The notes: a model not told the origin generated them from the letters alone. A stretch of DNA of 64,000 bases from PALSA-1335 sp965231025 (GCA_965231025.1 OZ246407.1:1240001-1304000), one strand, 5' to 3'; numbered from the stretch's first letter, positions 19,501-23,694 are shown. Numbers and translations: made by a program.

Positions 19501-20759
19501 GATACAGTATGGTCCCGGTTCAAACAAACGACAGCACATGCAACGCCATCACCCCAATCGTCGGCCCATCCGGCGGCGGAACCGCGGTAACCATCACAGG
19601 TTCCAACTTCCAAAATGGAGCAACGGTAACCTTTGATGGAATTCCGGCGACCAACGTCATCGTCGTAAACTCAACAACCATTACGGCAACAACGCCGGCA
19701 AACGCCGTAGGTCCCGCAAACGTAACCGTAACCAATCCGGACACGCAATCCTCGACCCTGACGGACGGCTTCACCTACCAATCAACCGTCAATTCGGGAA
19801 GCTCCATCGTAGCCAATCCAATATCCGTTCCGGGCGACGGAACAACCTCAAGCAGAATTACGGTGACCCTGCTCAATAACGACGATTCACCGGTAGTTGG
19901 CCACAACGTAACGGTATCCCAGACCGGCGGACCGGCAACGGCAACCATTACAGCCGTTCCGTGCCAGGTCGGCGACACCGCGGGAGTGACGAACGCAAGC
20001 GGCGAAGCCTGCGCGGACGTTACATTTACCGGAGTGGCGATCATATCCTTCGGAGCCACCGACACAACGGACAACGTCGTCCTTGCCAACACGGCAGACG
20101 TGGAATTCGCCTGCGCGGTGGGAGTGCAGGGCGTACTCACCGGAACCGGCGGTGAACAATGCGCGGTCATCGGCATCACGCCAAACCTCGGTGCACTCTC
20201 GATCACCAAAGTACCGGACAGCTTCAACTTCCCGGCATCATATCCGGGAGGCAGCAGCTTCAATAACGGCGCTGGCGCAAACGACGGAGACCGCGTAGTC
20301 GTCAGCGACACCCGTAACAGTCCGGGCTTCACACTGCAGTTACAAGCCACGACCACATTTGCCGACACCACGACCCCTCTCAACACCATTCCTCTTACCA
20401 ATCTCTACGTAGCCACCTCCACGGTACCGCAGGGAACAAGGGTCGGAGCCGGTGAAAGCAATCCAAACGCCATCGCGTGCGGAGGAATTGAATACCTGGG
20501 ACCGGCATACGATGCACTGCCGGACTGTCTGACACTCCCCGACCCAATCACGGCACAATTCAACGTACTCGATGCACTCGACAACTCAACCACCTTCACC
20601 AGCCTCACGGGCAACACCATGAACGGCACCGTTGACCTCATGCAAACGTCTACGGCCCACAACGGAACATTCTCGCAATTCGTGAACTACTACCTGACAA
20701 TTCCGCCTTCACAGGATACCGGCAGTTACCAGGTAACACTGACCTTCACGGCACTCTAA
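3..20759 (+). CDS. Giant modular surface/adhesin-like protein, 5' end outside window
   Basis: The frame is open from the first bases of the window to a TAA at 20757-20759, about 6,918 codons. The GTG at 51 is not a credible start because the codons before it continue the same Kelch-like pattern, so the true N-terminus and signal peptide lie upstream. Modules in order by nucleotide: Kelch-like propeller repeats (3 to about 4590), an Ig-like linker (about 4590-4890), a long series of TIG/IPT domains, seven of them holding DUF2341 cassettes (about 4899-15595), a plain TIG and two invasin-like Ig domains (about 15600-16500), a jelly-roll-like segment (about 16520-17090), a seven-repeat RCC1 propeller, a TIG, a second RCC1 propeller, a TIG, another Ig-like domain, and a C-terminal domain (about 20190-20756) ending in strands reminiscent of WxL-type wall-binding domains. 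No LPXTG motif or C-terminal membrane segment is seen. A role in adhesion or recognition of external glycans is inferred from domain types only. Confidence 0.9.
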   Translation, partial: PGSGDFIFALVGGAGTVNSKYCFQNTGSGCTVGSWTALGATPATIGGGGSLAFVGTTLYAMGGNNTRNFFSYDSTQAAPGTWTNLTATNPTPDNVGAGGRLVSDGTYLYATRGGLTKNFWKYDPSAPSGSRWSLLEYVPAKVGATTLTNSGGGLAYCNDCGYGEIWAVTENGRNGYSTGSDVETGGLIFRFKIDPVTCNIDGLSPGSGTFSCLGYNTWPLYTARTTNAPDILSYGGSLAYEGTGNLIYALRGIAATNFWSYDTLLNEWNGFLKGKTEGGDPISQFGSVAAAVSNQGNGNSIVQVGGKFYVFSGGSTTNFSKYDPAGNTWTQLASTSANIGDGASLVSTDSNTIYAIGGNTTTNFWKYNIALDAWTPACGTSPGLACLPLSAGAGGAIAYPGSGNYVYVLRGTNTNTMYKYDITQAAPGSWGTVTQGTSIGNVQAGGAMVGSGGNLFAFRGNNTSDFYEFTVTNSPAAGDGSWANQERAATFTADIATDRLTSATHGLTDGSPITFTTTTTLPAPLAAGTMYYVINSTINDFQVASTRNGATINLTTTGTGTHTWHASAPWLVQSGGSLTTDGSNTLYALRGSASTDFATYNISGNTWSYLDPKPAPVNIGAASVTAAKGGLAYIGTGSSGLPEVYMVPGTGLTSASGVGLIFRYRIDTNTWPTYTLLPNTPASVQGGGALAAPNTGDFLYALGGASTTNFWSFDKILNEWNPSAFTKAMLSSGKPVSQSGATQGFGNSMVQVGGLFYVLAGNGTATFQSYNPSTNVWTTLENAPGNVTTGSAIVSTDANTIYAFQGGSTAFWKYDISTGHWLVRAVAPGLTAYGASLAYPGSNIIYAFQGNATTFWRYNTSTNTWNDAGDGGTPAVTPAIVAGGGALIYPGFGEFLYALRGNTTVDFFKYCLPGSAGCTPNTWTSSASAPASIAPAPATILSGGSLTTDGSTALYAFRGNATNTFYKYTVGTPGTWSTMTGTPTAGVVGAVNATSAKGALAYIASYSGDSGGPEIFAVTGNAITGNASTNTIGIMYRYIVGSNTWPTTTNLNTGAPFAAVAAGGSLTADNAGSLYASRGSGTSDILRYDINGNSWSTTAPGGAGPGPSLTLPTPLATYPITVGSVGANTDAKGQLIFVNPDGTNYNGDEELYLVTGQGVAGTTTANTPGLGLLFRYPFSGVNAGTWPLTLTPPAQPTGKPVGHGVSLTSTDSDSIFAFRGNLSNEFWRYDISGDSWNLLLPTPPAGTSITACTAGQLTNCVMAGGSLTNDGAGTIYATRGNISTSSQTNRDFWKYTITDAATGTGTWSTLATTPALFGGTGALGSRGGITYYNGTVWGTTGAGRSQNDETDQNNDSALLYRYDVASNEWPIVSQVSDVTDGTTSAVMNGGSDLATIPDGTKIFALEGSLTTPRFWQYTIDVLGGPGAWVQKTKMPNNTTPVTVASGGSIAATDNNTIYALRGNNTTDVYKYSISGDSWLTGPTFPVGVGSTSGTVDFGELIFGSGSSKLIATPGNDSLTSPYTIYTLAVNPRAHPTVITAMPRVNTGFDVLVEAVDDQGNPYTVGTDTPITLTLRTGTGTLGGNVTGTILAGQNQTTITGVQYSVAESNIVLNAADGTTLSDDNSDAFTVYAQAPTITNVTPATGTASGGTTITITGTNFSSSTRVYVGGAPADNVFFDNTTQLRAVTPRHANGTVDVSVMNNDNIPVALSNSFTYQAPTITNITPSSGPTAGGGFAAITGTNLGQSYYSKPVTITNTAAAYVDYKVNFVMDTATPISTGKMRTDCGDIRIKDSDETTNLDYWVEGSCNSAETSVWAKVPLVPNGVKTIYVTYGRTNLTSQSNLNYLFPVLANSTNNRLWLKANVGTNTTTDAGVISTWADQSGNNNAVTQATAGVQPTYRTNVQNGKPVIRFDGTNDFMNIASQVLTSQQHSIIMVGKSTSTGNREFFSNWTGTQSVYFGQNGTTLRFTDDFTSAGSFTQTVFNLFEVISSASNAITYLNGTQLAAKGTPISTRNLTTTYYLGRQGSSGSEYFFGDMAELIAFNGDLSTTDRQSVETYLNTKYSLYNTSSLPTTSVGAETGNVMQVSFGGTQSAAVNFTSETNIQAMTPAHIAGGPFDVVITTPDGQTATLAASFTYAGPNVTGINPSVGPVAGGTSATVTGTNFSEGGYYKPVTVLNQTGSTQTDYKIPIRFDTATLITAGKMRSDCADIRVKDPESGNLSFWLESCITAANAPAGTQSVLWVKIPNLPTWGKTINVHYGNSNYTSQSDISNFFPTLALSNNKLWLKANAGLTYSGTTVSGWADQSGNGNNVSQGTAANQPTFTNNVANGMPVLRFDGVNDSITRTGYVAGTVPTGTTNRSAFFVGQYRSNGWGGFSYGTNTALGTFGLVINASSMLAIQGYGTDYSTTSNALNAGMLMHEAVMSSSSLTQYRNGTSIYGPTATSLNTPASGNIIIATEIDGSPFVNMDMAEGIVFNVALTTEQRQEVESYLTTKYGLLGTTLPTSTVGTESGSASIPQVTLGGTATTSINVVDSGNIGIQTAAHVAGAVDVVVTNPDGFLGTLANGFTYLEGPLAASVSPNTGNTSQSGLQIVVHGTNFTTLSTGSTVKLTKANETDINCTSPVVDTGNPLDNTITCNVDLTNSPSGLWNVVVTNPDAQSSTLTDGFTISPNITTINPTYGQSGGGTNFTITGGGFGLGGYVRPVDITSGTALTDYQTSITLDTAALILAGKMRSDCGDIRTFDSDLTTALNYWVEDGTCNTATTIVWVKVPSIPNGSKTIYLRYGLPNFTSLSNATNVFEFADDFSGTSVDSSKWTATTGSPTVGSGKLTLPNLAGIFAGGYTIPYDTIWEASADPVNTNRIGTALRGATTTVYGFVGNGGLNVVDYLWWTGGGLYAETNSGEQSMGTYTIGFKKYKITYRPANADTVSYNYNNGQLTASRTGSNASNTLFPVLYSESGTGSAQWDWIRVRKYTATEPVATPGTETGSGASTQVSIGGTAATNVVRTSATQITGTTGAHANGTVDVVVTNPDGTSATLAGGFSYLAAPEVTAISPTSSLANQIVPVTITGRSFTILGNGTEAKLTRAGFTDVICTNVRNFTPSLGLQTETQFECDLDLTGVTDGDWDVTVTNPDGQTATLATTNEFLVTLPAPTVTNVNPNFGGASGGTNVTITGTNFVENGYSRDITVINASTSALTNYQISTTFDTATLITAGKMRNDCGDLRFRNIGNTAFLDYWIEPGTCNTANTKVWVEVDSIPAGPGEYTITARYGSSSLTSESNLANTFIREIDSGSLKAQFPMDEASGYSVADQSGGGYNGTGRNSADNGNGTTIVAGKYGNARHLDGTGEFVKVPTIDIPTNISVSTWVKASSFAGNMFLVQKRVVNSQWALMLEAGTLKWRAGSWVDLNCSAALLTANQWNHIVAVHSGTTSTLYVNGTQCNTGATTSIGNGTGTIDIGRHDSGYYYNGDIDEVTIYNKALSLDEVTDIYNNYNYATPNYPGKSLIRKFQGGVANPNVEAVSIVLGPETGAGTANPVTFGGTPATNITFVNSTTLTATSPAHVPGTVDVIVTNRDGQSSAISAADEFTYIAPPTVTSVNPDIADNATIATALTIGGTDFSLSGAGPTAKLTKTGETDIDCTNIRSVSTTSLTCDVDTTGAATGTWNVVVTNADTQSGTLTDGFTIHAPYPVVNTVTPSSGPETGNTGITIDGANFNFRGYLKPITITNNGAEQTDYQVRFTLDTATLISGGKMRSDCGDLRVKDNDQTTDLSYWIESGCNTASTVVWTKVPTVAATPAVTTIYANYGNSLLTSQSNGDSTFIFFDDFETGAIDANKWVSGGSVNPYWITDAINFYQGGYASSNADIGDGQYEILVSKGGSNLINVPAGSNAIIDLFWRVSSESGYDYLRYCFDNTDGVTLPTGYCSGVGGLGTAISSISGTLAFAREKTTVSTNILGSGNHRIGFSYNKDGSVSSGSDSGWIDAVKVRKISYSGTSPITELIPDAAVGVTEDHIAPTVSVCLPSTSTCDLATSVGYVNSGQLTAVTPAHASGAVDVKVTNPDGFSGTLANGFTYYTPVADADNSTVDAAPATFEADGTDGSTITVTVRDQMNNPLSGVLVELNDNGNPGDVDYSPTNRRGTTNASGIATFTVTSSVQNTYTLTATADPDGTPLAIVDTAQVTATALIGNADNSTLSANPTSLGTSAGTLTSTITATLKNQNNVNVPGKTVQINQVSGPDTATITPLSPITNASGQATFSVSASVAGTYTFSATDVTDGNILLTQTVTIRFDNPPTGNTANPGSGPVGGGTPVTISGSNFLDGGYRRELYINSSSATDITDQQVQLTIDTQTIIASGRMSADCSNLRIKDTDGTTDLPYWIESGCNTTSTSIWTKIPTLPAKSNKVIYLAYGDPNETVSESSENNVFVQVIAGALNAFWDFDYTGAGAYGVNLPIPDLSGNNAPGTFTGTSYFNYSTIGKFFAGRGFDKGNCAGCASSLGLNMYVASNPAPLRITGPISVESWVWQRTQTNGNSPRIISKVNSCTATGSGYELNIGAPDDPLAPNEPYISLGNGGAYSKVTSSVAVPTGTWTHVAATWDGTTAKIYVNGVETGSGSAVNPADNTTNLRVGTNSSCQDNDLNGYIDEPRVYNRALTPTEVANLAANYGYGSSSHAGNLYIRKFVGSPVTGTDYDGNNVGGNTEMWSYTGIGSEKHVSLTTVSFDGVPATETTFVDSNTITALTPAHAAGAVDVTIANPNNPGNTITNGYTYFTPNPTLVTADTGLTTGGSVVTISGTNFSSDQYLHRRQITVQNNVASTLTEFQVDFNLDTASLVAAGKMRSDCGDLRVKDTDGTTNLPYYIEESTCNTSSTKVWVNIPTLNASATKNIYATYGNPALTSRSNGTRVFDFFDDFTTDNIGKLWQIVNSVGYYMQQTGSTVTYIDTLNSRAVIKGNILGGTTPVESPLITKQYRLKQPMIAELKSQVDNFASSNSNGHGQMGFVYFDPSYIIYPLQGPYFYSSLAPDGPGGSGVISKGGIYQNYQFGSSATGPTFAYTPTINTWYITRWNSASGRTSFFDLNYAERSWHTGASTGFNNYNIAALNSSYASGTRNTELVDWMRVRKSATTLPSTNVGAEQNNATITFGGTAATSITIVDGNTITATTPAHTAGLVDVAVTIDGATTTLTGGYTYVYPPPSFCLVAPCIVPDQGPESGGTTVTISGSDFQTTGTTTVTFGGTPATNVTVVDPSTITATIPAHAVGLVDVTITNPDAQFVTLLNGFTYIETFVDANSTVTSAPASVVADGADTSTVTVNIQGATNNPLAGKTITLAKTSANPGTPTIAAVVCASGIATPGVTNALGDACFDVQSTTAETDTFTATNVTDSNTNLTDTADITFTPGIPNAGTSTFTAAPGTVPSDGINTSTLTATVRDAFDNLVPNANVSVRKTSANPGTPTFNQTTTTTNGSGVATFTVSNTTDGTDTYVASLDDVTQAAGFQEQGIVHVVPGSGGTWTEVVPANDDDGTATVALPFTFSFFGTNYTTAYMCTNGYIQFTDGAGGCSFNTGSFGSGDGVPRAAAYMRDLYRNVATGSRMEYQTTANSIRFHWIVSDCCSGASNHEFEIDLYNDNHLEYHYNDTSESISGVVGVDSGSASAACTDTNFCMRSLLSETVLSLQSTQFVYGTGGAPDITQTADVTYYTTILPPAICGYTQVSGGYQSSYALRSNGTVWAWGSNFGGQLGNGTYDDSNIPVQVSGLTSVTSVAGGDDHALAIRNDGTVWAWGLNTKGQLGDGTNTTSNVPVQVSGLTNIIAIAGGVEHSLAIRNDGTVWAWGSNQYGQLGNGTYDDSNVPVQITSLSNITAISAGDLFSMARRNDGTVWTWGYAFSGLLGNGTNPANSNVPVQATITDVSAISGKDLHALALKNDGTVWAWGANLNGELGDGTNTGSNLPVQTTITNVASIEAAYGHSLAIRTDGTAWAWGKNTRGQLGNAGNTDSNVPVPVSNIIDVANISGGYQHTIALKTDGTLWSWGYNLYGQLGDGTNANTNVPGSVQGGQATCITPSTGPVAGGTNVTIYGANFQTVGTTTVTFDGDPATNVTAVNSSTLTATTPAHIAGAVTVIVTNPDAQSATLTNAFTYIPAPSLVCGFTADSIAGGNTHSLGLKNDGTVWLWGEQQGIGSYLPSQVNGLSNISEISTTNGGGVTTSIGYSMALRSTDGTIWAWGSNLGGRLGDGTTTDSDTPVQVSGLTGITHISAGLYHAIALDGSGNVWAWGQGTSGQLGNGAWADSPTPVQVSNLTGVTAIGAGGNYSIALKNDGTVWAWGWNQNGPLGDGTTNASNVPVQVVDPGDISGFLQNITKIAAGLNHGLALKTDGTVVSWGYNEFYGELGNNSTTNSSIPVDVIGLTNITEITAGGNHSLAIDTTGNVWAWGRNGDGQLGDGSTTHRFTAIQVSNLTNVTTIAAGGVHSLARKSNGDIWAWGSNGYGQLGIPTTTGYSMVPVQTNDSTCNAITPIVGPSGGGTAVTITGSNFQNGATVTFDGIPATNVIVVNSTTITATTPANAVGPANVTVTNPDTQSSTLTDGFTYQSTVNSGSSIVANPISVPGDGTTSSRITVTLLNNDDSPVVGHNVTVSQTGGPATATITAVPCQVGDTAGVTNASGEACADVTFTGVAIISFGATDTTDNVVLANTADVEFACAVGVQGVLTGTGGEQCAVIGITPNLGALSITKVPDSFNFPASYPGGSSFNNGAGANDGDRVVVSDTRNSPGFTLQLQATTTFADTTTPLNTIPLTNLYVATSTVPQGTRVGAGESNPNAIACGGIEYLGPAYDALPDCLTLPDPITAQFNVLDALDNSTTFTSLTGNTMNGTVDLMQTSTAHNGTFSQFVNYYLTIPPSQDTGSYQVTLTFTAL
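4899..15595 (+). repeat. TIG/IPT domains with seven inserted DUF2341 cassettes
   Basis: TIG domains are recognised by an N-terminal half (NVNPSSGP..GGT.VTITGTNF) and a C-terminal half (VTFGGTPATN..., ATTPAH..G.VDVVVTNPDGQ, FTY). In seven cases a long cassette sits between the GTNF strand and the V.FGG strand. Approximate insert positions are 5241-6255, 6505-7545, 8110-8985, 9556-10610, 11171-12060, 12981-14155 and 14413-15425. Each insert begins with a DUF2341 domain (aromatic-KPVTITN, GKMRxDCGDIRxKD, YWIE, CNT, VWVKVP, TIYxxYG). It continues with one of three partners: a LWLKAN...WADQSGN lectin-like domain, a LamG-like domain (DQSG...GKYGNARHLDG), or a FDDF-type jelly roll. Uninterrupted Ig-like domains of a second kind, with AKLT and DIxCTN, alternate at about 7725-8025, 9160-9470 and 10790-11085. 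Confidence 0.8.
17130..18180 (+). repeat. First RCC1 beta-propeller, seven repeats
   Basis: Seven successive units of about 50 residues follow the RCC1 consensus: a HSLAIRNDG strand, GTVWAWG, N..GQLGDGT, a SN.PVQV strand, then a T.V..I.GG turn. Unit landmarks occur near 17160, 17310, 17460, 17610, 17765, 17910 and 18060. Seven blades make one complete RCC1 propeller. In bacterial surface proteins such modules are usually treated as binding scaffolds; no catalytic residues are expected or seen. Confidence 0.88.
18445..19535 (+). repeat. Second RCC1 beta-propeller, seven repeats
   Basis: A second set of seven RCC1 units is separated from the first by a complete TIG domain at about 18183-18440. 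Landmarks (H/Y-S-x-A-L followed by DG or SG, then VWAWG) fall near 18487, 18640, 18790, 18945, 19120, 19265 and 19420. Spacing is less regular than in the first propeller, with longer inter-blade loops around 18600 and 19060, so this copy appears to have diverged more. A plain TIG domain (about 19545-19780) follows. Confidence 0.86.
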
Positions 20760-20771
20760 AACCAAAACAAA

Positions 20772-21107
20772 ATGGAATTCTGGACAATGATCGGCACCGC
20801 AGCGGCAGCCTGCGGTGCCATCTCCCTCATCCCCGAAGTCATCAAAGCCTACAGGACACACCACCTCAATGATGTGTCTTGGGGCATGCTCTTTCTGCTC
20901 CTCACCAGCTCGATATTGTGGGGCAGCTACGGACTGCACATTCACGACATGCCCCTCGTACTTTCCGCCTCCACGAACATCGCCATGGAAACCGCGTTGG
21001 TCATCATGAAAAAGCACTACGGAATGACCGGAAAACCGCTCAAAGAGCATCTTAAAAGACGACGGCTCAAACCGGCGATGGAAACCGAACCCGTAAAAAA
21101 CGACTAA
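20772..21107 (+). CDS. SemiSWEET / PQ-loop family small membrane protein
   Basis: The 111-residue product has three predicted membrane segments and the sequence SLIPEVIKAYRT followed by LNDVSWGM. This is the PQ-loop signature of SemiSWEET half-transporters, here with PE in place of PQ. Family members of about 90-110 residues dimerise to move small sugars or other solutes; the substrate cannot be read from sequence. It starts 12 bases after the giant gene, so it may be co-transcribed. Its TAA stop (21105-21107) overlaps the stop of the convergent mscL by two bases. The C-terminal tail of about 25 residues is basic (KEHLKRRRLK) and longer than in minimal SemiSWEETs. A second family member lies at 54031. 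Confidence 0.8.
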   Translation: MEFWTMIGTAAAACGAISLIPEVIKAYRTHHLNDVSWGMLFLLLTSSILWGSYGLHIHDMPLVLSASTNIAMETALVIMKKHYGMTGKPLKEHLKRRRLKPAMETEPVKND

Positions 21108-21514
21108 GTCCTTCCAAGTTTTTCCTTCTCGATCTTGCCTCCCTTCAGGAGCAAAAATTTCACGAAGAGGAAAATAATCAGGGCGACAAGGAGCAGGTTC
21201 AAAAAAGAACTCAAAAGAGGTCCAAAGGCAAATGTCACTCCCGCATAGGTGTAATTCAGATTTTTCAAAGCGTCGGAAGGAATCACCAGCTGGATAAGGG
21301 GAGTCAAAACACCGCTCACCAGGCTTTGCACAAAAGAGTTGACCGCTCCGCCGATAATCACGCCGACAGCCAGCCCAAGCACGGAATACTCCCACAAAAA
21401 ACCCATAAACTCCTCTTTCATCGCCTTAATTTTGGATTTTTTCTTCTGCGAAAGCTGCGAATCATTGTCACCGCGCAATTCCTCATGTTCATGGTGTTTT
21501 TGTGGATCGGCCAT
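21104..21514 (-). CDS. mscL: Large-conductance mechanosensitive channel MscL
   Basis: The protein has 136 residues, the usual MscL length. It has a charged N-terminal extension (about 30 residues rich in H, E, K), then EFMGFLWEYSVLGLAVGVIIGGAVNSFVQSL, shown here by its landmarks AVGVIIGGAV and SFVQSLV, corresponding to the TM1 pore helix of MscL. A periplasmic loop follows, then a second membrane segment (LNLLLVALIIFLFVKFLL) and a short basic cytoplasmic tail. MscL opens under membrane tension to release solutes during hypo-osmotic shock. The gene runs toward the SemiSWEET gene, and the two stops overlap in a shared CTAA. A promoter is visible just upstream. Confidence 0.86.
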   Translation of the reverse strand: MADPQKHHEHEELRGDNDSQLSQKKKSKIKAMKEEFMGFLWEYSVLGLAVGVIIGGAVNSFVQSLVSGVLTPLIQLVIPSDALKNLNYTYAGVTFAFGPLLSSFLNLLLVALIIFLFVKFLLLKGGKIEKEKLGRT

Positions 21515-21541
21515 AGAAAAAATACGTTAAAAAACACCCGA

Positions 21542-21570
21542 ACTATACTCCCCTGTCGTATCCCGCTCAA
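21542..21570 (-). promoter_or_regulatory. Sigma70-type promoter for mscL
   Basis: Read on the minus strand: -35 TTGAGC (21565-21570), a 17-bp spacer, -10 TATAGT (21542-21547). It lies 28 bases before the mscL start codon. Confidence 0.6.
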
Positions 21571-21608
21571 CCCCGCCGCTTGCCCTGGAACGCACATGCT
21601 ATTCCAAC

Positions 21609-21637
21609 TTGCGCTTTCGGACATGGATAACTATGAT
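21609..21637 (+). promoter_or_regulatory. Sigma70-type promoter for tRNA-Ser
   Basis: -35 TTGCGC (21609-21614), 17-bp spacer, -10 TATGAT (21632-21637). The predicted start of transcription is about 20 bases upstream of the mature tRNA 5' end. Confidence 0.6.
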
Positions 21638-21666
21638 TTGGCACGTCAACCAAAACAACTCAACGC

Positions 21667-21756
21667 GGAAAGATGGCCGAGTGGTTGAAGGCGCCGCTCT
21701 CGAAAAGCGGTATACCCTCACGGGTATCGTGGGTTCGAATCCCACTCTTTCCGCCA
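21667..21756 (+). tRNA. tRNA-Ser, anticodon CGA
   Basis: A complete cloverleaf folds: acceptor arms GGAAAGA and TCTTTCC pair fully, followed by discriminator G and an encoded CCA (21754-21756). The anticodon stem CCGCT/AGCGG holds the loop CTCGAAA with anticodon CGA at 21701-21703, which reads UCG serine codons. A long variable arm (ACCCTCACGGGT region) marks it as a class II tRNA, as expected for serine. The T arm contains GGTTCGAAT. Length is 90 bases. It sits between divergent mscL and the transketolase genes. Confidence 0.97.
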
Positions 21757-21819
21757 GACAAACCGGAGCCAAGGCGAAGTGCCATCACCAAGCAGGTGGG
21801 GCCGGGATACAAAAAAATG

Positions 21820-21848
21820 TTGCGCTCCAGTGCGCCGTGATTTAGAGT
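21820..21848 (+). promoter_or_regulatory. Putative promoter for the split transketolase genes
   Basis: -35 TTGCGC (21820-21825), 17-bp spacer, -10 TAGAGT (21843-21848). The -10 ends 7 bases before the ATG at 21856, so the transcript would be nearly leaderless. The -35 hexamer is the same as that of the tRNA promoter. Confidence 0.4.
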
Positions 21849-21855
21849 AGCTGCA

Positions 21856-22716
21856 ATGAAGTACCCCGTAGAACTCACACAAAAGGAACTCAGGCTCAAA
21901 GCCATCCGCATGAGGCGTGACATCGTCGAAATGACGGCGGCGGCCGGTTCCGGGCATCCGGGCGGATCACTCTCCTCGGTCGAACTGCTCGTCACCCTCT
22001 TCCACCAATTTCTCAAACACGACTCATCCGACCCAAAATGGGAAGACCGGGACCGGATGATTTTTTGCAAATGCCACATCACCCCCGCCATTTATTCAAT
22101 CCTGGCGCGAACCGGATATTTTGATCCGGCAACACTGTTAACATTCAGAAAATTCGGCTCTGAACTTCAGGGACACCCGTGCCGGTTCTACCCCAAGGGA
22201 CTGGAAATGTCCGGAGGATCTCTTGGACAAAACCTTTCCATCGCCACAGGCATCGCCCTCGGACTCAAAACCCAGGAAAAACCCAACCGTGTCTTCGGAC
22301 TCTCCAGTGAAGGCGACCTTCAGGAAGGCCAGAGCTGGGAAGCCATCATGTCCGCGGCGCACTACCGGCTGGACAACCTCTGTCTGCTCGTTGACTACAA
22401 CAAACTGCAGATCGACGGTGAAGTGGAAAAAGTCATGGGCGTCCACCCGCTCGACGAAAAATTCAAAAGTTTCAACTGGCACGTCCAGGTGATCGACGGA
22501 CATGATTTCACGCAAATCCACAACGCCATCGCCAAAGCGCTGACACTCAGGGAACGACCAAGTGTCATCATCGCCAACACCATCAAAGGCAAAGGAATCA
22601 GCTTTATGGAAAACCAGGCGGGATGGCATGGAAAAGCCCCGAACAAGGAAGAGCTCGACCTCGCCCTCAAAGAACTCGATCAGCAGGAAGCACAGATACA
22701 ATCCATGACCTCATAA
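21856..22716 (+). CDS. Transketolase, N-terminal (thiamine diphosphate-binding) subunit
   Basis: This 286-residue protein corresponds to the first third of a full-length transketolase and is followed by the matching C-terminal part 2 bases downstream. Transketolase moves two-carbon ketol units between sugar phosphates in the non-oxidative pentose phosphate pathway. Visible landmarks are SGHPGGSLSSVELL near the N-terminus and the thiamine diphosphate/Mg region EGDLQEGQSWEA followed by NLCLLVDYNKLQIDG. The usual GDGE of this region reads SEGD here, so the acidic metal ligand is apparently Glu rather than Asp. Split transketolases are common in archaea and in CPR bacteria. The start is the first ATG consistent with the family N-terminus (KELRLKAIRMRRDIVEM). 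Confidence 0.9.
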   Translation: MKYPVELTQKELRLKAIRMRRDIVEMTAAAGSGHPGGSLSSVELLVTLFHQFLKHDSSDPKWEDRDRMIFCKCHITPAIYSILARTGYFDPATLLTFRKFGSELQGHPCRFYPKGLEMSGGSLGQNLSIATGIALGLKTQEKPNRVFGLSSEGDLQEGQSWEAIMSAAHYRLDNLCLLVDYNKLQIDGEVEKVMGVHPLDEKFKSFNWHVQVIDGHDFTQIHNAIAKALTLRERPSVIIANTIKGKGISFMENQAGWHGKAPNKEELDLALKELDQQEAQIQSMTS

Positions 22717-22718
22717 CT

Positions 22719-23666
22719 ATGGCACGTGAAATGATGCTCGCGCGGCAGGGATGGGCGGAAGCCCTTATAGAACTGGGAGAAAAAAATCCCAATATCGCCG
22801 TGCTTGACGCCGACCTGGCAAAATCGACGCTCACCTGCCAGTTCAAGGAAAAATTCCCCAAGAGATTTTTTGACATGGGCATCGCGGAACAGAACATGAT
22901 CAACGTTGCCGGGGGCTTGTCGCTCACCGGAATGATCCCGTTCGTGGCCACCTACGGGGTTTTCGTCTCCGGAAGGGCCTGGGAACAGATCAGAACCAGC
23001 ATCTGCTACGCGAACCTGAACGTGAAGTTCGGCGGGGCGCACGGAGGAATATCTGTAGGACCCGACGGTGCCACACACCAGGCATTGGAAGAAATATCCA
23101 TCATGCGGGTACTCCCCGGAATGACACTTCTCGTCCCCTCCGATTATTATGAAACCAAAAAAGCGGTCCATGCCGCGGCGGCCATAAACGGCCCGGTATA
23201 TATCCGTTTTGGAAGGGAAAAAACACCTGCGGTCACAACCCCGGACATGCCCTTTGAAGTCGGGAAAGCCATTATTCTCAAACCGGGAACCGACGTCACC
23301 GTCGTATCGTGCGGAGCCATGGTTGCGGAAGCCCTCGACGCGGCGGAACAGCTGGAAAAACAAAATATTTCCGCCGAAGTCATCAACCTGCACACCATCA
23401 AACCTTTCGACAAAGACACCGTCCTTGCTTCGGTCAAAAAAACCGGCTGCGTCGTCACCGCGGAGGAACACCAGCTGTACGGCGGAATGGGCGGAGCCGT
23501 AGCGGAGGTCCTTGTCCAGCACTATCCCGTTCCGGTGGAAATGGTCGGGATCAACGACACATTCGGCGAATCGGGGCAGCCCCGCGAACTCATGGAAAAA
23601 TACGGCATCACCGCAAAAGAAATATTTGAAAAATCCCTGAAGGTCATCGCAAGGAGGAAGAAATAA
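22719..23666 (+). CDS. Transketolase, C-terminal (pyrimidine-binding) subunit
   Basis: The protein has 315 residues from the ATG at 22719, two bases after the stop of the N-terminal subunit. A longer in-frame start at 22623 would overlap that gene and encode a non-homologous low-complexity leader, so it was not chosen. Landmarks include DADLAKST, FFDMGIAEQNMINVAGGLS, whose Glu is the family residue that protonates thiamine diphosphate, GAHGGISVGPDGATHQ, and a C-terminal ligand-binding domain (VVSCGAMVAEAL, GCVVTAEEH). It should assemble with the preceding protein into an active transketolase; the tight spacing suggests translational coupling and equal synthesis. Confidence 0.92.
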   Translation: MAREMMLARQGWAEALIELGEKNPNIAVLDADLAKSTLTCQFKEKFPKRFFDMGIAEQNMINVAGGLSLTGMIPFVATYGVFVSGRAWEQIRTSICYANLNVKFGGAHGGISVGPDGATHQALEEISIMRVLPGMTLLVPSDYYETKKAVHAAAAINGPVYIRFGREKTPAVTTPDMPFEVGKAIILKPGTDVTVVSCGAMVAEALDAAEQLEKQNISAEVINLHTIKPFDKDTVLASVKKTGCVVTAEEHQLYGGMGGAVAEVLVQHYPVPVEMVGINDTFGESGQPRELMEKYGITAKEIFEKSLKVIARRKK

Positions 23667-23694
23667 GATTCATTTATCTCATAACGGGCACAAC

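Noticed and set aside
17130..19535. CRISPR-like or DNA tandem repeats in the RCC1 region
   Set aside because: The periodicity is at protein level (RCC1 blades); DNA units differ throughout and there are no constant repeats with unique spacers.
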